DNA of 64,000 bases from contig JAVKTQ010000001.1 of assembly GCA_031460455.1 (NCBI GenBank), positions 124,001 through 188,000 of the forward strand. The letters run 5' to 3'. This document shows, one piece after another, positions 51,536-60,770 of this stretch. The notes beneath the pieces are model-generated. The model saw nothing but the letters and a program-made list of their open reading frames with translations. It ran no database searches and had not been told where the DNA came from. The position numbers were made by a program, and so were the translations under genes. Numbering within the stretch: position 1 is the first letter of the stretch; each line of letters opens with the position of its first letter. The stretch comes from Sporomusaceae bacterium. GTDB lineage: Bacteria > Bacillota > Negativicutes > Sporomusales > UBA7701.

Positions 51536-53404
51536 GTGGAAAAGATCAACTCCATCTGGCTGCTCATCGTAGCCGCGTGCGCATTCATCCTCGCGTACCG
51601 CTACTACGGTGCATTCATCGCCGCCAAAGTCCTCATGCTCAACGACGCCAACGTCACGCCGGCTCACCGCTGCAACGACGGTCGCGAGTATGTACCGACC
51701 AATAAATGGGTATTATTCGGCCATCATTTTGCCGCTATCGCCGGCGCAGGTCCGCTCGTCGGCCCCGTCCTCGCCTCCCAGTACGGCTGGGGCCCCGGCT
51801 TCGCCTGGATACTGCTCGGTTCGATCTTCGCCGGCGCCGTCCACGACTTCATCATCCTCTTCGCGTCGGTACGCCACAACGGCCAGTCGCTGGCCACCAT
51901 CGCCCGTAAAGAAGTCGGCCCCATTACCGGCTTTACCACCTCGATCGCCATCCTTTTCATCATCATTCTCGCCATGGCGGGCCTCGGCATCGTCGTCGTC
52001 TTCGCGATGATGAAAAACCCCTGGGGCGCCTTCACCCTATTCATGACCATCCCCATCGCCATCGTCATCGGTCTCTATATGTTCAAGATCTCCCCAGGGG
52101 CGATCCGCTCCGGTTCGATCGTCGGTTTCCTCCTCGTCCTCTTCGCCGTTTTCGCCGGCCACTGGGTAATGCCCGGCCAGGCGTGGGGCGGTCTTGCCCC
52201 CTACTTTAACCTCACCCGCGAGCAGGTCTCCGTCGCCCTGCCGATCTACGGCTTCATCGCCGCCGTCCTGCCGGTCTGGTTGCTCCTCGCCCCGCGCGAC
52301 TACCTCAGCTCCTACATGAAGATCGGCACCGTGCTCGCGCTGGCCCTCGGTATCCTCATCGTTCAGCCGACCGTCAACATGCCGATGACCACCCCGTTCA
52401 TCGCCGGCGGCGGCCCCATCATCCCCGGTCCCGTCTGGCCGTTCGTGTTCATCACCATCGCCTGCGGCGCCATCTCCGGCTTCCACGCCCTCATCAGCTC
52501 GGGCACCACGCCCAAGATGATTGAGATGGAAAGCCAGGCCCTGTTCATCGGCTACGGCAGCATGCTCGTCGAAGGCTTCGTAGCGATGATGGCCCTCATC
52601 TCCGCCGTTGTCATGTACCCCGGCGACTTCTTCGCCATCAACACCCTGGCGCCCGCTTACGCCAAAATTCAGGCCATGTTCCCCACCGTCGAGATCAAGC
52701 AGCTCGAGCAAATGGTCGGCATCCAGGTCATGCACCGCCCGGGCGGCGCCGTATCCCTGGCCGTCGGCATGGCCCACATCTTCTCCAGCATCGGCGGCAT
52801 GAAGAGCCTCATGAGCTACTGGTATCAGTTCGCCCTCATGTTCGAGGCCCTCTTCATCCTCACCACCATCGACGCCGGCACCCGCGTAGGCCGTTACATC
52901 CTCCAGGACGTTCTCGGCACCTACGTCTACCCGCCCCTCAAGGAAACCGGCTGGTGGCCCGGCATCTTCTTCACCGGCGCCATCGTAAGCTTCAGCTGGG
53001 GCTATCTCCTTTACACCGGCAACGTTGGCACCATCTGGCCGATGTTCGGCGTCGCCAACCAACTGCTGGCCGTTATCGCCCTAGCAATCGGCACCACTGT
53101 CATCCTCAAGTTGGCCAAAAACAAATCTTACACCCTCGTAACCCTCGTGCCGCTGGTCTTCCTCGCAGCGACCACCATTACCGCCGGCTACCTCAACATC
53201 GGCAACTACCTCAAGCTCAACACCTTCAACGGCAACCTCATGGCCGCCCTCAGCATTATCCTCATTGTCATGGTTGTCGTTATCATCCTAGACTCCGTCC
53301 GCCTGTGGACACGCCTCTTCGGCACAGCTAAACCCGAAGGCATGAACACCGAAGTACCGGCTGTATGTCAGTTCGGCGAAACAAAACCCAACATTCCGAG
53401 CTAA
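51536..53404 (+). CDS. cstA: CstA-family carbon starvation/pyruvate or peptide transporter, copy 1
   Basis: The 622-residue carrier has about 16-18 membrane helices. CstA hallmarks are NKWVLFGHHFAAIAGAGPLV near residue 56, FASVRHNGQSLATIARKEVG, SSGTTPKM and TIDAGTRVGRYILQD. E. coli members (CstA, BtsT) import pyruvate and perhaps peptides with protons. GTG 51536 follows AAAGGAGG at 9 bp. It is over 90% identical to copy 2 by eye and shares its promoter layout. The upstream LytS/LytTR system is its probable regulator. Confidence 0.93.
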   Translation: MEKINSIWLLIVAACAFILAYRYYGAFIAAKVLMLNDANVTPAHRCNDGREYVPTNKWVLFGHHFAAIAGAGPLVGPVLASQYGWGPGFAWILLGSIFAGAVHDFIILFASVRHNGQSLATIARKEVGPITGFTTSIAILFIIILAMAGLGIVVVFAMMKNPWGAFTLFMTIPIAIVIGLYMFKISPGAIRSGSIVGFLLVLFAVFAGHWVMPGQAWGGLAPYFNLTREQVSVALPIYGFIAAVLPVWLLLAPRDYLSSYMKIGTVLALALGILIVQPTVNMPMTTPFIAGGGPIIPGPVWPFVFITIACGAISGFHALISSGTTPKMIEMESQALFIGYGSMLVEGFVAMMALISAVVMYPGDFFAINTLAPAYAKIQAMFPTVEIKQLEQMVGIQVMHRPGGAVSLAVGMAHIFSSIGGMKSLMSYWYQFALMFEALFILTTIDAGTRVGRYILQDVLGTYVYPPLKETGWWPGIFFTGAIVSFSWGYLLYTGNVGTIWPMFGVANQLLAVIALAIGTTVILKLAKNKSYTLVTLVPLVFLAATTITAGYLNIGNYLKLNTFNGNLMAALSIILIVMVVVIILDSVRLWTRLFGTAKPEGMNTEVPAVCQFGETKPNIPS

Positions 53405-53420
53405 GAGCCGCTGTAACTCC

Positions 53421-53455
53421 AAAAGGACCGCGCCATATAGCGCGGTCCTTTTTAT
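53421..53455 (+). terminator. Terminator after cstA copy 1
   Basis: AAAGGACCGCG (53422-53432), 8-nt loop, CGCGGTCCTTT (53441-53451), then TTATAT. It ends immediately before the repeat array of copy 2. Confidence 0.88.
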
Positions 53456-53457
53456 AT

Positions 53458-53548
53458 GCAGTTCACCGGCGAATTCGCCCCGTTTAACCGGCAAAATCGG
53501 CATTTGGCGCCGAAAGACTTGCCGTTTGACAAATTGGCAGGCTATACT
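53458..53548 (+). promoter_or_regulatory. LytTR-type direct repeats and promoter of the second cstA gene
   Basis: GCAGTTCACC (53458-53467) and CCCGTTTAACC (53479-53489) are 21 bp apart, and GCCGTTTGAC (53521-53530) follows 42 bp later. TTGCCG (53519-53524) and TATACT (53543-53548) are separated by 18 bp. Order, phasing and promoter match those of cstA copy 1. Confidence 0.65.
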
Positions 53549-53685
53549 AATAGATGGAGCATAATACACAGATTGAATTGAGTGAATTGTCGTTCTACTT
53601 AAAACCCCCTATCTTTAGTGATGAGGAGGTGAGGGACGCAGTCTTATTCCCCCGGTAATTTCACTATTACAAAGGAGGAAAAAGC

Positions 53686-55545
53686 ATGAATTCAGTCTGG
53701 TTGCTGGTCATTGCCGCCTGCGCCTTCGTACTGGCGTACCGCTTCTATGGCGCGTTTATCGCCGCCAAGATCCTCATGCTCAACGACGCCAACGTCACGC
53801 CGGCGCACCGCTGCAACGACGGGCGCGAGTATGTGCCGACCAACAAATGGGTCTTATTCGGTCATCATTTTGCCGCTATCGCCGGCGCCGGTCCGCTCGT
53901 CGGCCCCGTCCTCGGCGCCCAGTACGGCTGGGGCCCCGGCTTCGCCTGGATCGTCCTCGGCTCCATCTTCGCCGGCGCCGTCCACGACTTCATCATCCTC
54001 TTCGCGTCGGTGCGCCACAACGGCCAGTCGCTGGCCACCATCGCCCGTAAAGAAGTCGGCCCCGTTACCGGCTTCACCACCTCGATCGCCATCCTTTTCA
54101 TCATCATTCTCGCCATGGCCGGTCTGGGCATCGTCATCGTCTTCGCGATGATGAAAAACCCCTGGGGTGCCTTCACCCTCTTCATGACCATCCCCATCGC
54201 TATCGTCATCGGTCTCTATATGTTCAAGATATCCCCAGGGGCGATCCGCTCCGGTTCGATCGTCGGTTTCCTCCTCGTCCTCTTCGCCGTCTTTGCCGGC
54301 CACTGGGTAATGCCCGGCCAGGCGTGGGGCGGGCTGGCCCCGTATTTCACCCTCTCCCGCGAGCAGGTCGCCATCGCCCTGCCGGTCTATGGCTTCATCG
54401 CCGCCGTCCTGCCGGTCTGGCTGCTCCTCGCCCCGCGCGACTACCTCAGCTCCTATATGAAAATCGGCACCGTGCTCGCGCTGGCCCTCGGCATCCTCAT
54501 CGTCCGGCCGGACGTCAACATGCCGATGACCACCCCGTTCATCGCCGGCGGCGGCCCCATCATCCCCGGCCCCGTCTGGCCGTTCGTGTTTATCACCATC
54601 GCCTGCGGCGCTATCTCCGGCTTCCACGCCCTCATCAGCTCGGGCACCACGCCAAAAATGCTTGAGATGGAAAGCCAGGCCATGTTCATCGGCTACGGCA
54701 GCATGCTCGTCGAAGGCTTCGTCGCCACCATGGCCCTCATCTCGGCCGTCGTCATGTTCCCCGGCGACTACTTCGCCATCAACACCCTCGCGCCTGTATA
54801 CGCCAAGATTCAGGGCGCTTTCCCGACCGTCGAGCTCAAACAGCTCGAACAACTCGTCGGCATCCAGGTCATGCACCGCCCGGGCGGCGCCGTCTCCCTG
54901 GCTGTCGGCATGGCCCACATCTTCGCCAGCATCGGCGGCATGAAGAGCCTCATGAGCTACTGGTATCAGTTCGCCCTCATGTTCGAGGCCCTCTTCATCC
55001 TCACCACCATCGACGCCGGCACCCGCGTAGGCCGTTACATCCTCCAGGACGTTCTCGGCACCTACGTCTACCCGCCCCTCAAGGAAACCGGCTGGTGGCC
55101 CGGCATCTTCTTCACCGGCGCCGTCGTAAGCTTCAGCTGGGGCTACCTCCTCTACAGCGGCGAAGTCAGCACCATCTGGCCGATGTTCGGCGTCACCAAC
55201 CAACTGCTGGCTGTTATCGCCCTGGCCATCGGCACCACAATCATTCTCAAGGTTTCGGCCAAAAAGGCCCACACTCTCGTCACCCTCGTGCCGCTGACCT
55301 TCCTCGCTGCGACCACTATCACCGCCGGCTATAAGAACATCGCCGTCTATCTCAAACTCAACACCTTCAACGGCAATCTCATGGCCGCGCTCAGCATCGT
55401 CATCCTCATCATGGTGGTTATCATTCTCATCGACTCCATCCGGGTATGGTCGCGCCTCTTCGGCACCGCCAAGCCCGAAGGCATGAACACCGACGTTCCG
55501 GTGGCCTGTCAGTTCGGCGAAACAAAACCCAACATTCCGAGTTAA
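53686..55545 (+). CDS. CstA-family carbon starvation/pyruvate or peptide transporter, copy 2
   Basis: The 619-residue carrier parallels copy 1 over its whole length, including NKWVLFGHHFAAIAGAGPLV and the identical C-terminal tail CQFGETKPNIPS. Differences are conservative and scattered, with most in the N-terminus and near residues 490-560. About 197 bp (54926-55122) are identical to 52785-52981 of copy 1. ATG 53686 follows AAAGGAGG at 9 bp. It has its own promoter, repeats and terminator, so it is an independent unit with probably shared control. Confidence 0.93.
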   Translation: MNSVWLLVIAACAFVLAYRFYGAFIAAKILMLNDANVTPAHRCNDGREYVPTNKWVLFGHHFAAIAGAGPLVGPVLGAQYGWGPGFAWIVLGSIFAGAVHDFIILFASVRHNGQSLATIARKEVGPVTGFTTSIAILFIIILAMAGLGIVIVFAMMKNPWGAFTLFMTIPIAIVIGLYMFKISPGAIRSGSIVGFLLVLFAVFAGHWVMPGQAWGGLAPYFTLSREQVAIALPVYGFIAAVLPVWLLLAPRDYLSSYMKIGTVLALALGILIVRPDVNMPMTTPFIAGGGPIIPGPVWPFVFITIACGAISGFHALISSGTTPKMLEMESQAMFIGYGSMLVEGFVATMALISAVVMFPGDYFAINTLAPVYAKIQGAFPTVELKQLEQLVGIQVMHRPGGAVSLAVGMAHIFASIGGMKSLMSYWYQFALMFEALFILTTIDAGTRVGRYILQDVLGTYVYPPLKETGWWPGIFFTGAVVSFSWGYLLYSGEVSTIWPMFGVTNQLLAVIALAIGTTIILKVSAKKAHTLVTLVPLTFLAATTITAGYKNIAVYLKLNTFNGNLMAALSIVILIMVVIILIDSIRVWSRLFGTAKPEGMNTDVPVACQFGETKPNIPS

Positions 55546-55556
55546 GCTAGTTCATT

Positions 55557-55593
55557 AAGAAGGTCCGCGCCGTCGGCGCGGACCTTCTTCTTT
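55557..55593 (+). terminator. Terminator after cstA copy 2
   Basis: GAAGGTCCGCGCC (55559-55571), loop GTC, GGCGCGGACCTTC (55575-55587), then TTCTTT: a perfect 13-bp stem. Confidence 0.88.
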
Positions 55594-55677
55594 GATAATT
55601 AAAATTTGCCGGGAAAAGGAATTATATTAAAAGTGGACGAATACCAATAAAAAACCTTTCCACCAGGGAGGCCAACA

Positions 55678-57648
55678 GTGAAGATCCTGCTTGCCGAACA
55701 CCGCGGCTTCTGCTACGGCGTCGAACGGGCCGTCGCCATGGCCCGCGGCTGCGCGGAGCGACCAGGCAAAGCCGCCACCCTCGGCCCCATCATCCATAAT
55801 CCCCAGCTTGTCGCCCGGCTAGCCGCCGAAGGCGTCGGCACCGTCGACAACCTTGATGCCATCGAAGGCGACACCGTCATCATCCGCTCCCACGGCGCCC
55901 CGCCGGAAACATACAGCCAGGCGGCCGCCAAAAACCTCACCGTCGTCGACGCCACCTGTCCCCATGTCAAAAAAGCTCAGACAGCCGCCCGCGAGCTGAG
56001 CGAAAAAGGCTACACGATCGTCGTGGTGGGGGAGAGGGGCCATCCCGAAGTAAACAGCATCGTCGCCTGGGCCGGCGACGGCGCCGCCGTCGTCGAAACC
56101 GCCGCAGAGGCGGCAGCCTTGCCTTCGATTCCGCGCCTGGGGGTCGTCTCCCAGACCACCTTTCCGCCGGCAAAGTTCGCCGACATCGTCGCCATCCTGA
56201 ACACTAAATCCACCGACATCCAAGTCAACAGAACAATCTGCACCGCCACCGAACTGCGCCAGCAGGCGGCCGTCGACCTGGCGGCGCGCGTCGGCGTCAT
56301 GATCGTCGTCGGCGGGCGCGGCAGCGCCAACACCACCCGCCTGGCCGAGCTATGCCGCGAGGCAGGCAGCAGGGTGTATCACATAGAAACAGCGGCTGAA
56401 CTGGACCCCGCGTGGTTCAGGGGAGCGGAGGCGGCTGGCATAACCGCCGGCGCATCCACCCCCGAATGGGTTATTGAGGAGGTATATCGGAAAATGCAGG
56501 AATTCGATCAGGCAATGGAGCAAGAAATCAACCAGGTGGAGAAAGGCAGCATCGTCAAAGGCAAAGTCGTACGGGTGCGCGACGACGAAGTGTTCGTCGA
56601 CATCGGCTACAAGGCCGAGGGCGTCATCCCGCTCGCCGAACTAGCCTACCCGCAGCCCGCCAAGGCCGATGAAGCCGTCAAGGAAGGCGACGACATCGAC
56701 GTCTACGTCATTGACGCCGACAGCAGCGAAGGAGCCATCAAGCTATCCAAAGTCCGCGCCGACAACGTCATCGCCTGGGACAAACTCGAAAATGCCCAAA
56801 ACGCCCGTCAATCGGTCGAAGGCAAAGTCATTGAAGCGGTAAAAGGCGGTCTCTCGGTGGCCGTATTCGGCGTACGGGGCTTCATACCAGCCTCTCAGGC
56901 CGACGTAAGGTTCGTCGAGGACCTTGGCATATTCTCCGGTCAGACCCTTACCGTCCTGCCCATCGAAGTGGACAGGGACAAAAAGCGGGTCGTCCTCTCC
57001 CGGCGCGCCGTTCTTGAAGAAGAACGCCGCCGCCGCGAGGAAGAAATCTTTGCCCGCTTCCAGCCCGGCCAGACCGTTCACGGCACTGTGCGCCGCCTCG
57101 CCGACTTCGGCGCCTTCGTCGACATCGGCGGCGTCGACGGGCTCGTCCACATCTCCGATCTTTCCTGGCACCGGGTCAAAACAGCCTCCGAAGTCGTCAA
57201 TGTCGGCGACGAAGTTGACGTCGTCATCCTCAAACTCGACCCGCAGACCAGGAAAATATCCCTCAGCTTAAAAGCCGTGCAGCGCGATCCCTGGTTCGAC
57301 ATCGCGGGAACGCTCGCCGTCGGCTCCGTCGTACCCGGCAAGGTAACCAAAACCTCCAAATTCGGCGCTTTCGTCGAAGTTGCCCCTGGCGTCGAAGGAC
57401 TTGTCCATATTTCCGAACTCGACGACCGCCGGGTTGAAAAAGCCGAAGAAGTCGTCACCGCCGGCCAGGAAGTCAACGTCAAAATCCTCGGCGTCGACCA
57501 AAAAACCAAACGCATCTCCCTCAGTATCGCCCAGGCCAAGCAGGACCGCGACCGCGCCGAATACAGCAACTACCTCCAGGAAAGCGGCAAAGGGCTGGGC
57601 TTCACCATCGGCGACAAACTCGGCCATCTCTTCAAACGCGAAGACTGA
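55678..57648 (+). CDS. ispH: IspH (HMBPP reductase) fused to ribosomal protein S1-like domains
   Basis: The 656-residue fusion joins IspH (about residues 1-280) to four S1 RNA-binding repeats (about 295-620). The three cluster-binding cysteines are C12 (RGFCYG), C94 (DATCPHV) and C188 (NRTICTATE); SHGAPP and GERGHPEV are also present. S1 repeats show ADFGAFVDIGGVDGLVHIS and SKFGAFVEVAPGVEGLVHIS. IspH makes IPP and DMAPP from HMBPP. The fusion is known in clostridia and Negativicutes and may replace free S1. GTG 55678 follows GGGAGGCC. Confidence 0.95.
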   Translation: MKILLAEHRGFCYGVERAVAMARGCAERPGKAATLGPIIHNPQLVARLAAEGVGTVDNLDAIEGDTVIIRSHGAPPETYSQAAAKNLTVVDATCPHVKKAQTAARELSEKGYTIVVVGERGHPEVNSIVAWAGDGAAVVETAAEAAALPSIPRLGVVSQTTFPPAKFADIVAILNTKSTDIQVNRTICTATELRQQAAVDLAARVGVMIVVGGRGSANTTRLAELCREAGSRVYHIETAAELDPAWFRGAEAAGITAGASTPEWVIEEVYRKMQEFDQAMEQEINQVEKGSIVKGKVVRVRDDEVFVDIGYKAEGVIPLAELAYPQPAKADEAVKEGDDIDVYVIDADSSEGAIKLSKVRADNVIAWDKLENAQNARQSVEGKVIEAVKGGLSVAVFGVRGFIPASQADVRFVEDLGIFSGQTLTVLPIEVDRDKKRVVLSRRAVLEEERRRREEEIFARFQPGQTVHGTVRRLADFGAFVDIGGVDGLVHISDLSWHRVKTASEVVNVGDEVDVVILKLDPQTRKISLSLKAVQRDPWFDIAGTLAVGSVVPGKVTKTSKFGAFVEVAPGVEGLVHISELDDRRVEKAEEVVTAGQEVNVKILGVDQKTKRISLSIAQAKQDRDRAEYSNYLQESGKGLGFTIGDKLGHLFKRED

Positions 57649-57662
57649 AGGGTTGTGGACCT

Positions 57663-58724
57663 GTGCGCCAATCGCGCAAACTCGACCATCTCAAATATTC
57701 CCTTGCCCTTGCTGACGGGCCGGCCGCCAACGGGTTCGCCGACTTCTCCCTCGTCCACAATTGCCTGCCGGGGTTAGCGTTCTCAGCCGTCGAACTGACC
57801 ACAGCCGTCGCCGGCATACCCCTGCGCCACCCGGTCATCATCAACGCCATCACCGGTGGCGCGGCCGACGTCACCGCCGTCAACGCCCAATTGGCCGAAC
57901 TCGCCAGGCGAACCGGCGCAGCCATGGCCGTGGGCTCGCAGTACGCCGCCCTTGAAAACCCGGCGGTAAACGAATCATATCAGGTCGTCCGTTCCGTCAA
58001 CCCTAACGGCGTTCTGTTCGCCAATCTCGGCGCCCACGCCACCCCGGACCAGGCCGTCCGGGCGGTGGCAATGATCGGCGCCGACGCCATCCAGATCCAC
58101 CTCAACACCGCCCAGGAACTTGCCATGCCCGAAGGCGACCGCGACTTCAGCGGCTACCTGGAAAACATCGCCGCCATCGTCGCCGCCAGCCCCGTGCCCG
58201 TCATCGTCAAAGAAGTGGGCTCCGGCGTCGCCCGCGAGCAGGCCGAGGCCCTGGCGGCGGCCGGCGTCAGAGCCATCGACACCGGCGGCGCGGGTGGCAC
58301 AAACTTCGTCGCCATCGAGGCGGCCCGCGGCGCAGCCGAACTGCCTGCCGATACTTTGGCGTGGGGGATACCCACCGCCGTCAGCGCCGTCGAAGTAGTC
58401 TCCGTACTGCCCGCCACCGTCGACCTCGTCGTTTCCGGCGGCATCCGCAGCCCCCTCGACGCCGTCAAAGCCCTGGCCGTTGGCGGTCGCGCCGTCGCCA
58501 TCGCCACCCCGGCTATCCGACTGCTGCAAGAAAAAAGCCTTGCTGACGCCGTCGCCTGGTTCGAAGCCTTCCTCCTCGAAATGCGCCGTTACATGCTCCT
58601 TGTCGGTGCGCGCAATATCCCCGCTCTGGCGAAAGTTCCGGTGGTCATCACCGGGAAGAGCAGGGAATGGCTCGACGTCCGCGGCATAGACACAGCCGGC
58701 TTTGCAAAGTACGGTCGCCGATAA
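57663..58724 (+). CDS. fni: Type 2 isopentenyl-diphosphate delta-isomerase
   Basis: The 353-residue FMN enzyme interconverts IPP and DMAPP. Family segments include RKLDHLKYSLALADGP, INAITGGA, AVGSQYAALENP, IQIHLNTAQEL and DTGGAGGTNFVAIEAAR. It starts 14 bp after ispH, so the enzyme that releases IPP/DMAPP and the one that balances them are coexpressed. The start is GTG 57663; the ribosome-binding site GAAGGG is modest. Confidence 0.92.
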   Translation: MRQSRKLDHLKYSLALADGPAANGFADFSLVHNCLPGLAFSAVELTTAVAGIPLRHPVIINAITGGAADVTAVNAQLAELARRTGAAMAVGSQYAALENPAVNESYQVVRSVNPNGVLFANLGAHATPDQAVRAVAMIGADAIQIHLNTAQELAMPEGDRDFSGYLENIAAIVAASPVPVIVKEVGSGVAREQAEALAAAGVRAIDTGGAGGTNFVAIEAARGAAELPADTLAWGIPTAVSAVEVVSVLPATVDLVVSGGIRSPLDAVKALAVGGRAVAIATPAIRLLQEKSLADAVAWFEAFLLEMRRYMLLVGARNIPALAKVPVVITGKSREWLDVRGIDTAGFAKYGRR

Positions 58725-58756
58725 CCTCCATACGCTCGCATAATGTGTTAAGTTAA

Positions 58757-58791
58757 AGCATGGCCGCAAGGCCATGCTTTTGCATGTTTTC
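58757..58791 (+). terminator. Terminator after fni
   Basis: AGCATGGCC, loop GCAA, GGCCATGCT (58757-58778), then TTTGCATGTTTT. Confidence 0.82.
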
Positions 58792-58855
58792 CCTCTGCCC
58801 AGGGCAAGCTAAATCCGTGCAAGCCATCATACTGGATGTGAGGTGAAAAACCACA

Positions 58856-59611
58856 ATGAGTTTGCCGGTAGGAATGATCCTGCTCCTGGTGGTCGGCGTC
58901 CTGGTATATTTCGGGCTCGCCCAGCGCCTGCTCGACCGCATGCGGCTAACCGACAAGCAAGCGCTCTTCTTCATCGCCGCCATCGTCGTCGGCAGCTTCG
59001 TAGACATACCGCTGATGCGCTCGCCCGTCGAGCTGAGCGTCAACGTCGGCGGCGCCCTTCTGCCGGCCGCCCTGGCCATATGGCTGCTCGCCACCGCTGA
59101 CGAGGCTGCGGAGCGGGTGCGGGCGGTCGTCGCCAGCGTCCTCGTCGCCGGGGCGGTGATGCTCGGCTCCCTATACCTGCCCTATGAACCGGAAAACATG
59201 TTCCTTGACCCCAAGCTGATCTACGGCATCGCCGCCGGCCTGATCGCCTACATCGCCGGCCGCTCCCGCCGCGCCGCTTTCATCGGCGGCACCCTCGGCA
59301 TAATCATCAGCGACGTCTACCACTTCGCCACCATAGCGCGCGCCGGCATCCCCGGCACCACCGACATCGGCGGGGCTGGGGCGTTCGACGTCGTCATCAT
59401 CGCCGGCCTCGTCGGCGTAATGGTAGCCGAACTTGTCGGCGAAACGAGGGAAAAGCTCCAGGGCGGTCCCGTACTCGGGCCCAACCGCCCCGAAGGCCTG
59501 TACGAATTCAGCAAAGAACTCGGCCATCACGGCACCAAACACAACAAAGACAAATCGCTCACAGCCGCCCAAAAAACCGAACAGCAGGACAGGGGGGAAG
59601 ACAGTGAATAG
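58856..59611 (+). CDS. DUF1614 family membrane protein
   Basis: The 251-residue protein has about seven hydrophobic segments and the family-typical FVDIPLMRSPVELSVNVGGA and FIGGTLGIIISDVYHF. The C-terminal 50 residues are hydrophilic. In spore formers this family is often found before spoIIP, as here, which hints at a sporulation link; no activity is known. ATG 58856 follows GTGAGGTG. The end overlaps the spoIIP start by 8 bp. Confidence 0.85.
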   Translation: MSLPVGMILLLVVGVLVYFGLAQRLLDRMRLTDKQALFFIAAIVVGSFVDIPLMRSPVELSVNVGGALLPAALAIWLLATADEAAERVRAVVASVLVAGAVMLGSLYLPYEPENMFLDPKLIYGIAAGLIAYIAGRSRRAAFIGGTLGIIISDVYHFATIARAGIPGTTDIGGAGAFDVVIIAGLVGVMVAELVGETREKLQGGPVLGPNRPEGLYEFSKELGHHGTKHNKDKSLTAAQKTEQQDRGEDSE

Positions 59612-60770
59612 GCTAGTCATCGCCGCGGCCCTCCTCATCGCCTGTCTCATCGTCGCGCCCGTCCAGGCGCACGAGCGCAACGACGGCGGTTACTACACCA
59701 TCGTCGACGAACTGGGCCGCCCCGTCTTCATGACCGGCTGGAAAGTCAGTATCGGCGACCAGTGCCTCACCGCCGACAACAAGCGCTACGAAGTCACCGG
59801 CATCAGCGGCGACACCGCCCAGGCCAAATTCGTCGGCGAAGTCAACCTCGGCGCCTACACGCCTGCGAACGCCGTCCGCTACCACGCCTTCGCCGTCCAC
59901 CTCGCCCCGCGGGTAGCGAGCGCCCAGGGCAACAAAGTCGCCATCTACCACACCCACTCCGACGAATCCTATATCGAAGGCGACGGCAGCGAAAGCATCC
60001 TCGGCAACGGCGGCATATACAAAGTAGGCAAATCCTTCGGCGACGCCCTCCAGGCCCAGGGTCTGCAGCCCGTTATCTCCAACGCCAAGCACGACCCGCA
60101 CGACAACATGGCCTACGAACGTTCCCGCCGCACCGCTGCCGACCTCATCAAGCAGCAGCCGGCGGCCGTCTTCGACATCCATCGCGACGCCCTGCCGCCC
60201 GAAGGTTACGCCACCAAACTCAACGGCCAGGAGATGACCAAAGTCCAACTGGTTGTCGGCAAATACGGGCCGACCGGCAAACAAATCGAAGACTACGCCC
60301 TCAAGATCAAGGCCGCGGCCGACCAGAAGCACCCCGGGCTCATCAAAGGCATCTTCTTCGCCAAGGGTGGCGACTACAACCAGGATCTCCACCCGCGCTC
60401 CATGCTGCTCGAAGTCGGTTCCCACACCAACAGCCGTGAAGAAGCCCAGCGCGGCGCCGCCCTGTTCGCCGACGTCATCCCGTCCGTCCTCGGCCAGACC
60501 TCCGGCCAACAAGGCACTCCCGCCGGAGCCACCGGCCTCGGCACCCAGCAAGCCGGCCCCTCCGGCGCCAGCAAATCGATCGGCTGGATCGTCGCCCTGC
60601 TCGTCGTCGGCGTCATCGCCTTCCTGTTCATCAGCACCGGCAGCGTCAAAGAAGCCGGGGCGAAGCTAAAACGCTTCACATCCACCGAATTTGCCAACTT
60701 CCTCGGCCCCAAAGTCAGGCGCAAACGCCGGCAAGACGAACCTGACGACAAAGGCGACGCCCCGAAATGA
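59604..60770 (+). CDS. spoIIP: Stage II sporulation protein P (amidase/endopeptidase)
   Basis: The 388-residue protein has a signal peptide (about 1-22), a stalk, and the SpoIIP domain with metal-ligand segments AIYHTHSDESYI, FDIHRDA and LLEVGSHTNSREEA. A C-terminal membrane helix (about 330-350) and a basic tail follow, which differs from Bacillus SpoIIP, where the anchor is N-terminal. It removes stem peptides from glycan during engulfment with SpoIID and SpoIIM. GTG 59604 follows AGGGGGGAAG. Confidence 0.9.
   Translation: MNRLVIAAALLIACLIVAPVQAHERNDGGYYTIVDELGRPVFMTGWKVSIGDQCLTADNKRYEVTGISGDTAQAKFVGEVNLGAYTPANAVRYHAFAVHLAPRVASAQGNKVAIYHTHSDESYIEGDGSESILGNGGIYKVGKSFGDALQAQGLQPVISNAKHDPHDNMAYERSRRTAADLIKQQPAAVFDIHRDALPPEGYATKLNGQEMTKVQLVVGKYGPTGKQIEDYALKIKAAADQKHPGLIKGIFFAKGGDYNQDLHPRSMLLEVGSHTNSREEAQRGAALFADVIPSVLGQTSGQQGTPAGATGLGTQQAGPSGASKSIGWIVALLVVGVIAFLFISTGSVKEAGAKLKRFTSTEFANFLGPKVRRKRRQDEPDDKGDAPK

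Noticed and set aside
53854-55272. 472-codon open frame antisense to cstA copy 2
   Set aside because: Shadow of the transporter; an equivalent but shorter shadow lies opposite copy 1.
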